Shown here piece by piece: positions 1 to 8,939 of a stretch of DNA of 64,000 bases (the stretch's first letter is position 1; each line of letters opens with the position of its first letter). The DNA is from Rhodocyclaceae bacterium (GTDB lineage Bacteria > Pseudomonadota > Gammaproteobacteria > Burkholderiales > Rhodocyclaceae). The position numbers were made by a program, and so were the translations under genes. The DNA lies in contig JAUXXJ010000012.1 of assembly GCA_030681195.1 (NCBI GenBank), forward strand, positions 62,001 to 126,000, in the 5' to 3' direction. The notes beneath the pieces are model-generated. The model saw only the letters and a list, made by a program, of their open reading frames with translations. It did no database searches and had not been told where the DNA came from.

Positions 1-25
1 AAAAGTCGGCGTTGGTGAAACGGCA
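1..25 (+). repeat. Dispersed 25-bp repeat, in yggS
   Basis: Three substitutions in the second half (T at 12, T at 16, A for G at 19). The AAAAGTCGGCG start is intact; read as KSALVKR in yggS. Confidence 0.8.
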
Positions 26-191
26 CTTTGCAGCAGTGCGGGCGTTGCAGGAAAAACTGGTGGCCGAAGGCCTGCCCCTTGACACACTCTCGATGGGCAT
101 GTCGCACGACCTCGAAGCCGCGATAATGGAGGGCGCGACCATCGTGCGGGTGGGCACGGCGATCTTTGGCGAAAGGAATTACAGCACATGA
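1..191 (+). CDS. yggS: YggS-family PLP homeostasis protein, 3' end only
   Basis: The reading frame enters at base 3 and ends at a TGA at 189-191, giving the last 62 residues. The segment [18 protein letters not shown] followed by [11 protein letters not shown] is the hallmark C-terminus of YggS/PipY proteins, which bind pyridoxal 5'-phosphate and buffer its level without known catalysis. The stop overlaps the proC start as ATGA, so the two genes are translationally coupled; yggS-proC-yggT is a common proteobacterial order. The first visible codons (KSALVKR) are encoded by a copy of the dispersed 25-bp repeat. Confidence 0.93.
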   Translation, partial: KSALVKRHFAAVRALQEKLVAEGLPLDTLSMGMSHDLEAAIMEGATIVRVGTAIFGERNYST

Positions 192-1000
192 AAATTACCT
201 TCATCGGCGGCGGCAACATGGCCACTGCCCTGATCGGCGGCCTCAAGAAGCAGGGCTTCTCGATGGCCGGCCTGCAGGTGGTCGAGCCCTTCGACGAGGC
301 CAGGGAGCGCCTGACCGACACCTTTGGCGTGCGCTGCACCCCGGCCATCGACGCGGCGGCGCTCAACTGCGATGTCATCGTGCTGGCGGTCAAGCCACAA
401 CTGATGAAAGAGGCGATTGCCCCGGCAGCCGGCAAATTGGCACAACAGCTGGTCATCAGCATTGCCGCCGGCCTGCGCCTGGCCGACATGGGCCGCTGGC
501 TGGGAGGTCATGCCCGACTGATTCGCGCCATGCCGAACACCCCGGCCCTGGTCGGCGCCGGCATCACCGGCCTGTATGCCGACCCGAGCGTCGATCTGGA
601 AGGGCGTGAAACAGCCGAGAAAATTCTCTCCGCCGTGGGCAAAACGCTGTGGATTGAGGACGAAAGCCTGATGGATGCGGTGACCGCCGTCTCCGGCAGC
701 GGCCCGGCCTATGTGTTCTATTTCATCGAGGCGCTGCAAAGCGCGGGTGCCTCGCTCGGCCTGCCAGAGGAAGCTGCGCGGCTCTTGGCCATCGAAACCT
801 TCGTCGGCGCGGCCCAACTGGCGGCCAACAGTGACGAAAACGTCAGCGAACTGCGCGCCCGCGTCACCTCGAAGGGCGGGACGACGGCTGCTGCGCTCGA
901 CACCTTTGCCTCGCTGCGCGTGGCGACCTCGATCGGCCACGGTGTCGCCGCTGCCGCCGCGCGTGGCCGTGAGCTTTGCGACCAACTTGGGCAAGACTGA
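188..1000 (+). CDS. proC: Pyrroline-5-carboxylate reductase
   Basis: Catalyses the last step of proline synthesis, NAD(P)H-dependent reduction of 1-pyrroline-5-carboxylate, in the cytoplasm. The 270-residue length is normal. The N-terminus has the dinucleotide fold ([17 protein letters not shown]), then AVKPQ, the conserved [14 protein letters not shown], and the C-terminal dimer domain with [11 protein letters not shown] and [13 protein letters not shown]. The ATG overlaps the yggS stop by four bases; the stop overlaps the yggT start by one base (TGATG), so yggS-proC-yggT looks like one transcript. Confidence 0.98.
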   Translation: MKITFIGGGNMATALIGGLKKQGFSMAGLQVVEPFDEARERLTDTFGVRCTPAIDAAALNCDVIVLAVKPQLMKEAIAPAAGKLAQQLVISIAAGLRLADMGRWLGGHARLIRAMPNTPALVGAGITGLYADPSVDLEGRETAEKILSAVGKTLWIEDESLMDAVTAVSGSGPAYVFYFIEALQSAGASLGLPEEAARLLAIETFVGAAQLAANSDENVSELRARVTSKGGTTAAALDTFASLRVATSIGHGVAAAAARGRELCDQLGQD

Positions 1001-1566
1001 TGCTGGCACAAATCATTTCCCTCCTGCTGGGCACCGCCGCCGATATCCTCGCCGTTGCATTTCTCGCGCGTGTCTGGATGCAGTGGGCGCGCGCACCGTT
1101 TCGCAACCCGATCGGCGAATTCGTGCTGGCGGCGACCAACTGGGCCGTGCTGCCCTTGCGGCGCATCATCCCCGGCCTGTTCGGCGCCGACTTGGCTAGC
1201 ATGTTGGCCGCCTGGCTGGTGCAGATCGTCTTTCTGGGCATCATGGCCGGCCTCACCGGTCTGCTACTGCTAACGCCCGGTGCGATCCTCGGCGTGGCCT
1301 GGATGGCGGCGCTGACGGTGGCGCGCATATTCATTTATCTGCTGATGGGCGTGGTGATCATTGCGGCGCTGCTGTCCTGGATCAATCCCCATTCGCCCTT
1401 TCTGGCCCTGTTCGACGGCCTGGCCCGGCCCCTGCTGGGGCCGGTACGGCAGCGCATGCCGGCCATGGGCGGTATCGATTTCTCGCCGCTCATCGTCATC
1501 CTGCTGCTGCAGGTCGTGCTGATCGTAATGGCTAACCTGCAGCCGGCATCCCTGCTGCTGCCATGA
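1000..1566 (+). CDS. yggT: YggT family integral membrane protein
   Basis: A 188-residue protein with two copies of the YggT unit, each with hydrophobic helices; the motif RNPIGEFVLAATNWAVLP and a second PLLGPVRQRMPAMGGIDFSPL mark the loops. The family is linked to osmotic tolerance and envelope homeostasis, without a biochemical role established. The start at the ATG overlapping the proC stop was preferred to an in-frame ATG 24 bases upstream, because the downstream one begins directly at the first membrane segment (LAQIISLLLG) and couples to proC. Confidence 0.93.
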   Translation: MLAQIISLLLGTAADILAVAFLARVWMQWARAPFRNPIGEFVLAATNWAVLPLRRIIPGLFGADLASMLAAWLVQIVFLGIMAGLTGLLLLTPGAILGVAWMAALTVARIFIYLLMGVVIIAALLSWINPHSPFLALFDGLARPLLGPVRQRMPAMGGIDFSPLIVILLLQVVLIVMANLQPASLLLP

Positions 1567-1576
1567 CGAGGAACTG

Positions 1577-2413
1577 ATGGCCACCTACGCAATCGGCGAC
1601 CTGCAGGGCTGCTACGACCCGCTGGCACGCCTGCTCGACTATCTCGACTTCGACCCGGCGGCGGATTGTCTCTGGTTCGTTGGCGATCTGGTCAATCGCG
1701 GACCGCAATCGCTGGAAGTATTGCGCTTCGTCCGCAGTCTGGAGGATGCCGCCGTCACGGTGCTGGGCAACCACGATTTGCATCTGATCATGCAGGCCGC
1801 CGGCCACGGCAAGGCCAACAAGGAAGACACGCTGACGGCGATTCTCGCCGCCAAGGATTGCGACGAGTTGCTGTACTGGTTGCGCGGCCTGCCCCTGTTT
1901 CATGTCCAGGGCAACTGGGGCATGGTTCATGCAGGTCTGTTGCCGGCCTGGGATGTGGCGCAGGCGCAGGCATTATCCGATGAGGTGTCGGCGGCGCTGC
2001 TGGCGCCGGATTACCTGAAGTTTCTGGCCAATATGTGGGGCTCGGAGCCGAATGCCTGGTCCGACGATCTGGCGGGCTGGGATCGGTTGCGCGTGGTGGT
2101 GAATGCGATGACGCGCATGCGCTTCGTCACGAGCGCGGGGGCCATGGAGTTTCGTGCGCCGGGGGCCAAAGGGCCACCCGAGCGCGGCCCCAAGGATTGC
2201 GTGCCCTGGTTTGATGCTTCGGGCCGGCGTAGTGCCGACCACCAGATCGTCTGTGGGCATTGGTCGGCACTGGGGTTGTACCAGACCGACAATCTACTGG
2301 CGCTCGACTCCGGCTGCCTGTGGGGCGGCCAGCTTACGGCAGTGCGACTTGAGGATCGGCGGATATTTCAGATGCCCTGTGGTCAGGCGGCGCGTCCGTC
2401 GGGCTGGGAGTAG
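1577..2413 (+). CDS. apaH: Symmetrical bis(5'-nucleosyl)-tetraphosphatase
   Basis: Hydrolyses Ap4A to two ADP; part of alarmone turnover under stress. The calcineurin-like metallophosphoesterase motifs are all visible: GDLQGC near residue 8, GDLVNRGP near 36, GNHD near 64, and a later histidine in the VCGHWSALG segment. Length 278 is typical. A good Shine-Dalgarno (GAGGAACTG) precedes the ATG. The 3' end overlaps the convergent olsA-like gene by about 80 bases. Confidence 0.97.
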   Translation: MATYAIGDLQGCYDPLARLLDYLDFDPAADCLWFVGDLVNRGPQSLEVLRFVRSLEDAAVTVLGNHDLHLIMQAAGHGKANKEDTLTAILAAKDCDELLYWLRGLPLFHVQGNWGMVHAGLLPAWDVAQAQALSDEVSAALLAPDYLKFLANMWGSEPNAWSDDLAGWDRLRVVVNAMTRMRFVTSAGAMEFRAPGAKGPPERGPKDCVPWFDASGRRSADHQIVCGHWSALGLYQTDNLLALDSGCLWGGQLTAVRLEDRRIFQMPCGQAARPSGWE

Positions 2414-3167
2414 CACTCGGGTTGGCATGCCCCAGATGCCAGGCAATGGCATGGTGGCAGTGCGCAGCGAGATGGCGCCGGTCGACATTTGCGGTAGTGA
2501 GCGGAGACAGCACGCGCACCTGAACGGACAAGTCGCTGGCGCGGGCGATGGCGCGCATGCATTGCAGCAGCGTGATATCTCCGTCGTAGGCCGGCGCGCG
2601 ACTGGGCTTGCCGTCTGCATCGACGTAGCGCAGGGCGAGCGGTACGACTGGCACGCTGGCATCGATGGCGCTCTGAAACAGCGCACCGTGGAAAGGTAGC
2701 ACCTTGCTGCCATCCGTCGTTGTCCCCTCGGGAAACAGCGCGACGTGGTTGCCACTGGCCAGTTGCGCGACCATCGTCTCGCGCGTGCGCTGCGCTGCGG
2801 CGCGCGAGCCGCGTTCGAGGAAAATTGTTTCCGTGTGCTGGCACAGCCAGCCGATCAGCTGCCAGTCCTTGACGTCATCTTTCGCGACGAAGGCAGCCGG
2901 TGCCAGCGCATTGATGACGTAGATGTCGAGCCAGGAGATGTGGTTGGCGACAAGCAGGCCATGCGGTATATCTGCCGTCCCGCCAGTGCCGACTTTTATC
3001 CCGAGCATGCCAACCAGTTGCTGCGACCAGCGCTGCTTGAGGGCGTGGCGTACGCCGAGGCTGGCCCACGGAAAGACCACAGCTACCGTCGCGACGGCCC
3101 ACAGCAGATGCAACCCGACGCGCGCCAACCGGAAGGCGGCGCGCAGTTCGACAAACAGCGTACTCAG
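2334..3167 (-). CDS. olsA: 1-acyl-glycerol-3-phosphate / lyso-ornithine lipid O-acyltransferase
   Basis: A PlsC-type acyltransferase anchored by an N-terminal hydrophobic segment (HLLWAVATVAVVFPWASLG). It shows motif I NHISWLDIYV (HX4D form), FLERGSR, the FPEGTTTDG motif and VPVVPLALRY. It directly follows an OlsB-type N-acyltransferase, so O-acylation of lyso-ornithine lipid is the likely role; phosphatidate synthesis is the alternative. The start is uncertain: no ATG fits well. A CTG touching the olsB stop gives 277 residues; an ATG at 3284 would add an arginine-rich, implausible extension inside olsB. Residues KVGTGGTAD are encoded by a dispersed-repeat copy. Confidence 0.85.
   Translation of the reverse strand: MSTLFVELRAAFRLARVGLHLLWAVATVAVVFPWASLGVRHALKQRWSQQLVGMLGIKVGTGGTADIPHGLLVANHISWLDIYVINALAPAAFVAKDDVKDWQLIGWLCQHTETIFLERGSRAAAQRTRETMVAQLASGNHVALFPEGTTTDGSKVLPFHGALFQSAIDASVPVVPLALRYVDADGKPSRAPAYDGDITLLQCMRAIARASDLSVQVRVLSPLTTANVDRRHLAAHCHHAIAWHLGHANPSATPSPTDAPPDHRASEISADPQVALP
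2973..2997 (-). repeat. Dispersed 25-bp repeat, in olsA
   Basis: One substitution (A for G at position 11). Read in the minus-strand gene as KVGTGGTA. Confidence 0.9.
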
Positions 3168-3931
3168 GCTTGCCTCTCGACGAAGTGCTTCGAGTAGCGC
3201 GCATCGACGCGCGACATTGGCATCAGGATCATCAGGTCGGCCGTGTTGAAGTCGGGGTCCCAGGCCGGTTCGCCGCAAATCCATGCGCCGGCGCGCATGT
3301 AGCCCTTCAGCAGCGGCGGCACTTCCGGCTTCGCCGCCGCCTCGATCTTGTCGAGCGGCAGGGCATAGCGCGGGAAGACGTGGTATTCAAGCGGCGCCAT
3401 GTGCGGCTGGAGCGCATGATAGACACCGACCGCGTTGTGGCCACCATCACCCATACCGATGCTGGCGCAACCGATCAGGTATTCGTGGTGATTTTCCTGC
3501 ATGTAGCGCGCGAGGCCCGACCACAGCAGGGCAATCGTCGCCCCAGTGCGATAGTCGGCGTCGATGCAGGAGCGGCCGATCTCGACAATGCGCTCGCGCA
3601 GATGGGCGAGGCGGGTCAGGTCAAATTCAGTTTCGGAGTAGTAGCCGCCGACCTTGCGAGCGGCTTGCGGCGGCAGGATGCGATAGGTGCCGACGATGCG
3701 GCCATTCGCCTCGTCGCGAACGATCAGGTGTTCGCAATAGGGATCGTAAAGATCGCGGTCAACACCGGGCGTGCGCGAAGGCAGGTGCGCACCAAGTTCA
3801 TCGGCAAAAACACGCCAGCGCAGTTTTTGGGCTTCGAGGATTTCCGAGGGGCTGGACGCCAAGGTGACGTGCAGCTTGGGGCGGGCGCGGCGCTCGGGCG
3901 CAACAACCTGGACTTCGTTCCGGTTTTCCAT
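3164..3931 (-). CDS. olsB: L-ornithine N(alpha)-acyltransferase (OlsB-type GNAT)
   Basis: A 255-residue protein of the acyl-ACP-dependent hemolysin/OlsB GNAT group. Visible signatures are AQKLRWRVFADELG near residue 35, DPYCEHLIVRD, VGTYRILPP, and EIGRSCIDADYRTG followed by LLWSGLARYM. OlsB transfers a 3-hydroxyacyl chain to ornithine, giving the lyso-lipid used by OlsA. A strong AAAGGAGG site precedes the ATG. The downstream acyltransferase starts at its stop codon, supporting an olsBA operon for phosphorus-free membrane lipids. The exact acceptor is inferred from the pairing. Confidence 0.85.
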   Translation of the reverse strand: MENRNEVQVVAPERRARPKLHVTLASSPSEILEAQKLRWRVFADELGAHLPSRTPGVDRDLYDPYCEHLIVRDEANGRIVGTYRILPPQAARKVGGYYSETEFDLTRLAHLRERIVEIGRSCIDADYRTGATIALLWSGLARYMQENHHEYLIGCASIGMGDGGHNAVGVYHALQPHMAPLEYHVFPRYALPLDKIEAAAKPEVPPLLKGYMRAGAWICGEPAWDPDFNTADLMILMPMSRVDARYSKHFVERQA

Positions 3932-4016
3932 GGCCGGCCTCCTTTGTGTGCTGTGGATGTGCCAGCACTGTAGAAGACCGGTGTTACGACAAGTTTTAGC
4001 TCAGGTTACGGCGAGG

Positions 4017-5111
4017 TTACACGTTGAACAGGAAGTTGAGGACATCGCCATCCTTGACGACATACTCCTTGCCTTCGGCGCGCATCTTGCCCGCTTCCTT
4101 GGCGCCGGCTTCGCCTTTGTAGGCGATGAAGTCGTCGTAGGCGATGGTCTGGGCGCGGATGAAGCCGCGCTCGAAGTCGGTGTGGATCACGCCGGCGGCT
4201 TGTGGGGCGGTGTCGCCGCGATGGATGGTCCAGGCGCGCACTTCCTTGACGCCGGCGGTGAAGTAGGTCTGCAGGCCGAGCAGGTGGAAAGCGGCGCGGA
4301 TCAGGCGGTTGAGGCCCGGCTCCTCCAACCCCAGGTCGGCGAGGAAAACATCCTTGTCTTCGTCCGGCAGGTCGGCAATTTCGGCTTCGATGGCGGCGCA
4401 GATGGCCACCACATCGGCGTTTTCCTTGGCGGCGTGGGTCTTGACGGCGTCGAGGTGCGGGTTGTTCTCGAAGCCGCCTTCCTTGACGTTGGCCGCATAA
4501 AGCACCGGTTTGGCCGTCAGTAGGAAGAGCGGGCGCAGGTTGTTCCACTCCTCCTTCGACAGGTCGAGGGCGCGCACCGGCTTGGCCTGATCGAGTTGCG
4601 CACGACATTTTTCCAGCACATCGACGAGCAGCTTGGCTTCCTTATCGCCGCCTGACTTGGCCTGCTTGGTGTAGCGATTCAGCGCCTTTTCGACGGTGGT
4701 GAGGTCGGCCAGACACAATTCGGTATCGATCACCTCGATGTCGGAAAGCGGATCGACCTTGCCGGCCACATGGATAACGTTGTCGTCGGCAAAGCAGCGC
4801 ACGACATGGACGATGGCGTCGGTCTCGCGGATGTTGGCGAGGAACTGGTTGCCGAGGCCCTCGCCCTTGCTGGCACCCGCGACGAGGCCAGCGATGTCGA
4901 CGAACTCGACGATGGCATGCTGCATCTTCTGCGGTTTGACGATTTGTGCGAGAGCTTCGAGGCGCGGATCGGGCACTTCGACGATGCCGACATTCGGCTC
5001 GATGGTGCAGAAAGGATAGTTGCTCGCTTCAATGCCGGCTTTGGTCAAGGCGTTGAAGAGGGTGGATTTGCCGACGTTGGGCAGGCCGACGATGCCGCAT
5101 TTCAAACTCAT
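4017..5111 (-). CDS. ychF: Ribosome-binding ATPase YchF
   Basis: OBG-family P-loop protein that hydrolyses ATP and binds the ribosome. Full length (364). The N-terminus has [20 protein letters not shown] (Walker A), [20 protein letters not shown] (switch II), and a C-terminal TGS/ubiquitin-like domain ending [11 protein letters not shown]. The start overlaps the pth stop by four bases, the usual pth-ychF coupling. Confidence 0.98.
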   Translation of the reverse strand: MSLKCGIVGLPNVGKSTLFNALTKAGIEASNYPFCTIEPNVGIVEVPDPRLEALAQIVKPQKMQHAIVEFVDIAGLVAGASKGEGLGNQFLANIRETDAIVHVVRCFADDNVIHVAGKVDPLSDIEVIDTELCLADLTTVEKALNRYTKQAKSGGDKEAKLLVDVLEKCRAQLDQAKPVRALDLSKEEWNNLRPLFLLTAKPVLYAANVKEGGFENNPHLDAVKTHAAKENADVVAICAAIEAEIADLPDEDKDVFLADLGLEEPGLNRLIRAAFHLLGLQTYFTAGVKEVRAWTIHRGDTAPQAAGVIHTDFERGFIRAQTIAYDDFIAYKGEAGAKEAGKMRAEGKEYVVKDGDVLNFLFNV

Positions 5112-5716
5112 AATTCTTCCTTTTTGGGTAAGGCCGGACGCGCGTTGATGCGCTGGGTGGCGGCGTTGAAATCGCTCTTGGCCAGCAGCGGCCAGGTGAG
5201 CAGGGCACGGTCGAGGGCGGCGTCGATCTCGCTCGCTTCTTCCTTGCGCGGGGGCTTGAGGACGTAATTGACCACGTCATTGCGGTCGCCGGGGTGACCG
5301 ATGCCGATGCGCAGGCGCCAGTAATCCTGCGTGCCAAGATGGGCGGTAATGTCCTTCAGCCCATTGTGGCCGCCGAGGCCGCCGCCGAACTTGAGACGCA
5401 ACTGGCCGGGCGGGATGTCGAGTTCGTCATGCACCACGAGCATTTCGGCGGGGGCGATACGATAAAAGTGCATCAGAGCCTGTACCGACTGGCCGGAACG
5501 GTTCATGAAGGTCTGCGGCTGGAGGAGCCAAAGGTCGGCGCCGGCGAAACGGCTCTTGGCGACCAGACCTTGGTAGCGCGATTCGCGGCTGAAGCTCGTG
5601 CCCAGTTCACACGCCAGCCGCTCACAAAACCAAAACCCGGCGTTGTGCCGGGTTTCGGAGTAGTCGGGCCCGGGATTACCGAGCCCGACAATGAGGCGCA
5701 ATGCCGCAGAAGACAA
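5108..5716 (-). CDS. pth: Peptidyl-tRNA hydrolase
   Basis: Recycles peptidyl-tRNA released from stalled ribosomes. Signatures: [21 protein letters not shown] with the catalytic His, [12 protein letters not shown], and [20 protein letters not shown] followed by GHNGLKDI. The initiation codon appears to be TTG, immediately after the rplY TAA; a second in-frame TTG lies four codons later, and no ATG is available. Start therefore carries uncertainty of a few residues. A degenerate match to the dispersed repeat lies in the SRFAGADLW codons but is too divergent to count. Confidence 0.97.
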   Translation of the reverse strand: MSSAALRLIVGLGNPGPDYSETRHNAGFWFCERLACELGTSFSRESRYQGLVAKSRFAGADLWLLQPQTFMNRSGQSVQALMHFYRIAPAEMLVVHDELDIPPGQLRLKFGGGLGGHNGLKDITAHLGTQDYWRLRIGIGHPGDRNDVVNYVLKPPRKEEASEIDAALDRALLTWPLLAKSDFNAATQRINARPALPKKEEL

Positions 5717-6367
5717 TTACTTCTTCTCGGCCGGCTTCTTCTCGGTGATGATCTGGGTTTCAGCAGCGGCCGGTGCAGCTTCCTCTTCAGCCACAGCACC
5801 GCCACCGCGCACGACCACACCTGCGACGACCGGATCACCCTCGCCGTGATGCACAACCGTGACACCGGCCGGCAGCTTGAGCTGGGAGATGTGGATCGCT
5901 TGGCCGGTGGCCAGATCCTTGAGATCAACCTCGATAAACTCGGGCAAATCCTTCGGCAGACACTTGATGTCGAGCTCGGTGAAGACGTGCGTGACCATGC
6001 CGCCGGAGAGTTTGACGCCCGGGGCGATGTCGGCGTTGATGAAGTGCAGCGGCACCTTCTGATGAATTTCGTGGGTGGCGTCGATGCGCTGGAAGTCGAC
6101 GTGCTTGATCTGCAGCTTGTAGGCGTGCATTTGCACGTCGCGCAGCAGGCAGATTTCCTTGGCGCCGTCGATGTTCATGTTGATGACGGAGGCGTGGAAG
6201 GCTTCCTTGCGCAGGGCCTGATAGAGCGTGTTGTGATCGAACTCGATCATCTGCGGGGCGGTGGTGCCGCCGTAAAGGATGCCGGGGACTCGGTTGGCAC
6301 GACGCAGGCGGCGGCTCGCACTCGATCCCTGCACTTCGCGCTTGGTAGCGTTGATTTCAAATTGCAT
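5717..6367 (-). CDS. rplY: 50S ribosomal protein L25 / general stress protein Ctc
   Basis: Long (CTC) form of L25, about 216 residues, binding 5S rRNA. The start is the ATG at 6367 giving MQFEINATKREVQGSSASRRLRR in family-typical fashion; an in-frame upstream extension has no family similarity. The N-terminal L25 domain (RVPGILYGG, VPLHFIN) is followed by the TL5-type C-terminal domain (LPEFIEVDLKDLATGQAI) and an acidic-alanine tail. Lies between prs and pth in the conserved translation cluster. Confidence 0.97.
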   Translation of the reverse strand: MQFEINATKREVQGSSASRRLRRANRVPGILYGGTTAPQMIEFDHNTLYQALRKEAFHASVINMNIDGAKEICLLRDVQMHAYKLQIKHVDFQRIDATHEIHQKVPLHFINADIAPGVKLSGGMVTHVFTELDIKCLPKDLPEFIEVDLKDLATGQAIHISQLKLPAGVTVVHHGEGDPVVAGVVVRGGGAVAEEEAAPAAAETQIITEKKPAEKK

Positions 6368-6420
6368 GATGTACTCCAAAAAATGCCCTGCCCGCGACCA
6401 GGCAGAACGGTTAAGAAAAC

Positions 6421-7371
6421 TTATTCCATGAACAACGAAGAAACGGACTCTTCGTTGCTGATGCGGATGATGGTTTCGGCCAGCAGGCCGGCGATGGGCA
6501 CGACGCGGATGCGATCGCAGGCGAGGGCGTCTTCGCGCAGCGGAATGGTATCGGTGATGACCAGTTCGTCGAGATCGGATTCGGCGATGCGCGGGATGGC
6601 GCTGCCCGAGAGCACCGCGTGGGTGCAGTAGGCCATGACTTTTTTGGCGCCATGTTCCTTGAGCGCGCGGGCGGCCTTGCACAGCGTGCCGGCGGTATCG
6701 ACGATGTCATCCATGATCACGCAGCTGCGGCCTTCGACATCGCCGATGATGTGCATCACTTCGGAAACGTTGGCGCGCGGACGGCGCTTGTCGATGATCG
6801 CCAGATCGGTTTCGAGGCGCTTGGCGGCGGCACGGGCGCGCAGTACGCCGCCGACGTCGGGCGAGACGACCATCAGGTCGTCATGGCGCTGCTTCCAGAT
6901 GTCGCCGAGCAGAATCGGCGTGGCGTAGATGTTGTCGACCGGGATATCGAAGAAGCCCTGAATCTGGTCGGCGTGCAGATCGACCGTCAGCAGGCGCTGG
7001 ACGCCGGAAGTCTGCAGCATGTTGGCGACCACCTTGGCGGCGATGGGCACGCGCGCCGAGCGCGGACGACGATCCTGGCGCGCATAACCAAAGTAGGGCA
7101 CAGCGGCGGTGATGCGGCCCGCTGAGGCGCGCTTCAGTGCATCGGCAAGGATCACCAGTTCCATCAGGTTGTCGTTGGCCGGTGCGCAGGTGGGTTGGAG
7201 GATGAAGACATCCTTGCCGCGTACGTTTTCGAGCAGCTCAACACTGCTCTCGCCATCCGAGAAACGGCCGACGGTACAGCGACCCATCGAAATATTGAGA
7301 CGCTTGGCAACATCGGCGGCCAACTTCGGGTTGGCGTTGCCGGTAAAGACCATCAGACTGTCGTAGGCCAT
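6421..7371 (-). CDS. prs: Ribose-phosphate pyrophosphokinase
   Basis: Makes PRPP from ribose 5-phosphate and ATP for nucleotide, histidine and tryptophan synthesis. The start [18 protein letters not shown] was chosen because upstream in-frame codons run into the tRNA gene. Signatures: [40 protein letters not shown] (catalytic flexible loop), [12 protein letters not shown] and the PRPP loop [13 protein letters not shown]. Length 316 is normal. Confidence 0.98.
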   Translation of the reverse strand: MAYDSLMVFTGNANPKLAADVAKRLNISMGRCTVGRFSDGESSVELLENVRGKDVFILQPTCAPANDNLMELVILADALKRASAGRITAAVPYFGYARQDRRPRSARVPIAAKVVANMLQTSGVQRLLTVDLHADQIQGFFDIPVDNIYATPILLGDIWKQRHDDLMVVSPDVGGVLRARAAAKRLETDLAIIDKRRPRANVSEVMHIIGDVEGRSCVIMDDIVDTAGTLCKAARALKEHGAKKVMAYCTHAVLSGSAIPRIAESDLDELVITDTIPLREDALACDRIRVVPIAGLLAETIIRISNEESVSSLFME

Positions 7372-7444
7372 GGCGTGCTCAGAAAACGTCTCGTAGACAA
7401 AATAGGCAGACACAGGGTTTTGTCTGAGTCTGCCCGGGATGTTC

Positions 7445-7521
7445 TGGCTGGGGAGGAAGGATTCGAACCTTCGCATGCTGGAATCAAAATCCAGTGCCTT
7501 AACCAGCTTGGCGACTCCCCA
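7445..7521 (-). tRNA. glnQ-type tRNA: tRNA-Gln (anticodon TTG)
   Basis: A 77-base cloverleaf on the minus strand. The acceptor stem pairs TGGGGAG with CTCCCCA, followed by discriminator G and an encoded CCA at 7445-7447. The anticodon stem CTGGA/TCCAG encloses a loop carrying TTG, reading CAA (and CAG by wobble). The T arm has the GGTTCGAATCC segment. It lies between ispE and prs, its usual place in beta- and gammaproteobacteria. Confidence 0.97.
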
Positions 7522-7575
7522 ATTTCACGGATGCTGCAGCGCGAAAGGACGCGAATTCTAGGGGGTTTTACGGAT

Positions 7576-8424
7576 TCATGTCAATCCACAAAGCGGATGT
7601 TTTGCCAATCCACTGACTTTTAGGGCACAGATGCCCTTGGGCAGGGCGGCAATGGCCTTGGTCGCGGCCACACTTTCGCTAAAACTGACGAAGCAGCAGG
7701 CGCCCGAACCGGTCATGCGCGCATTACCAAAGGCGCGCAGGCTATCGAGATGGCGGGCGACTTCGGGATACAGCGCACAGGCAACCGATTCGAGGTCGTT
7801 ATGGCCGAAACCGACGTGCCAGTCGGCCGGGCGGATGGCGGGCGTATCGCGTTTCAAGTCGGGCGAGCGGAAGATGTCGAGCGTCGGGACATGCGCCTCG
7901 GGCATGGTCAGCACGTAGTCGCACGCGGGCACCGTGACATCGGTGAAGCGTTCGCCGATGCCTTCGGCAAAGGTGCTGTGGCCGTGGATGAACACTGGCA
8001 CATCGGCACCGAGGGTGAGGCCGATGGCTTGCAGGCGCTCACGCGACAAACCGAGGCCCCACAGGTGATTCAGGGCCAGCAGCGTGGTGGCCGCATCGGA
8101 ACTGCCGCCGCCAAGGCCGCCTCCCATCGGGATGTGTTTTTCGAGATGAAGCGTTGCCCCCAATGCCGTCTCGCCAACGCCGACTTTTTGCAGTTCACGT
8201 GCCGCGCGCACGATCAGGTTCTGATCGTCGGGTACGCCCGGCGTCGGCGTGGCCAGCATGATGTGGCCGTCATTGCGCGGTTCGAAGCGCAGCGTATCGG
8301 CGAGATCAATGAAGCGAAAGACGGTTTGCAGCAGATGGTAGCCATCGGCACGTCGTCCCACTACATGCAGGAACAGGTTGAGCTTGGCGGGTGCGGGCCA
8401 GGTGGCGTTCCAGTCCCCGTTCAT
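7576..8424 (-). CDS. ispE: 4-diphosphocytidyl-2-C-methyl-D-erythritol kinase
   Basis: GHMP kinase of the non-mevalonate isoprenoid pathway. The start MNGDWNATWPAPAKLN overlaps the lolB stop (ATGA). Signatures: PAPAKLNLFLHV, the ATP loop PMGGGLGGGSSDAATTL near residue 90, and the C-terminal MTGSGACCF. The residues [11 protein letters not shown] are encoded by a dispersed-repeat copy at 8164-8188, in a loop between strands. Confidence 0.97.
   Translation of the reverse strand: MNGDWNATWPAPAKLNLFLHVVGRRADGYHLLQTVFRFIDLADTLRFEPRNDGHIMLATPTPGVPDDQNLIVRAARELQKVGVGETALGATLHLEKHIPMGGGLGGGSSDAATTLLALNHLWGLGLSRERLQAIGLTLGADVPVFIHGHSTFAEGIGERFTDVTVPACDYVLTMPEAHVPTLDIFRSPDLKRDTPAIRPADWHVGFGHNDLESVACALYPEVARHLDSLRAFGNARMTGSGACCFVSFSESVAATKAIAALPKGICALKVSGLAKHPLCGLT
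8164..8188 (-). repeat. Dispersed 25-bp repeat, in ispE
   Basis: One substitution (T for C at position 12). Read as KVGVGETA. Confidence 0.9.
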
Positions 8425-8939
8425 CGCAGCTCGCTCCATTCGTCGATTTTCAGCCGCACATGAATATCGTCGCGCTCCAGTTCAATTACGCTGGGCAGGG
8501 CGTCCGGTGCAGCGCTTTCACGCTCGACCACGGTGGCGCGCCAGGGGGCGATGTTGCCGGGTTCGCCGAGCAACCAGCGTGCAGCATGGTCGAGCGGCAG
8601 GCGAAAGCCGAAAACCTGCTCGGCCAGTGTGCCGGCGTCGGCGGCGGTGAATTCGCGCTTGTCGGCCAGCAGCAAGCGTGCGCCACTGGCATCGCGGGTG
8701 ATTTCTGCCACGCCTTGACCAAGCGGACTGATGAGCAGGATGTCGTCACGCGTTGCGTCATGGCGCCAGTCGATGCGCACGTGATGACGCGTGTCGCCCT
8801 GGCGCACGACTAACCGGCCATTGAACGCGAACGCGACGATGGATTCGGTTGCCGGGCGGGCGGGAGGCGGGAGTGTCGCGCAGCCGGCCATCAGCAGCAC
8901 GCAGAGGAGCAGCCCGCGCAAGACAGGATGGCTAATCAA
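8421..8939 (-). CDS. lolB: Outer-membrane lipoprotein LolB
   Basis: Receives lipoproteins from LolA and inserts them in the outer membrane. A lipoprotein signal (GLLLCVLLMAGCATLPPP, cleavage before Cys) opens a 172-residue protein. The core has FNGRLVVRQGD, LLISPLGQGVAEI and PLDHAARWLLGEPG, fitting LolB. Start overlaps the upstream TPR gene stop, and its stop overlaps ispE. Confidence 0.92.
   Translation of the reverse strand: MISHPVLRGLLLCVLLMAGCATLPPPARPATESIVAFAFNGRLVVRQGDTRHHVRIDWRHDATRDDILLISPLGQGVAEITRDASGARLLLADKREFTAADAGTLAEQVFGFRLPLDHAARWLLGEPGNIAPWRATVVERESAAPDALPSVIELERDDIHVRLKIDEWSELR

Noticed and set aside
3164..3284. ATG at 3284 as start of the olsA-like gene
   Set aside because: The extra 39 residues are Arg-rich, overlap olsB by 120 bases and lack family similarity.
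5530..5554. Further copy of the repeat in pth
   Set aside because: At least four mismatches including the invariant region edges; left out of the count.
5294..6631. Long plus-strand open frame opposite pth and rplY
   Set aside because: Antisense shadow without family similarity or ribosome site.
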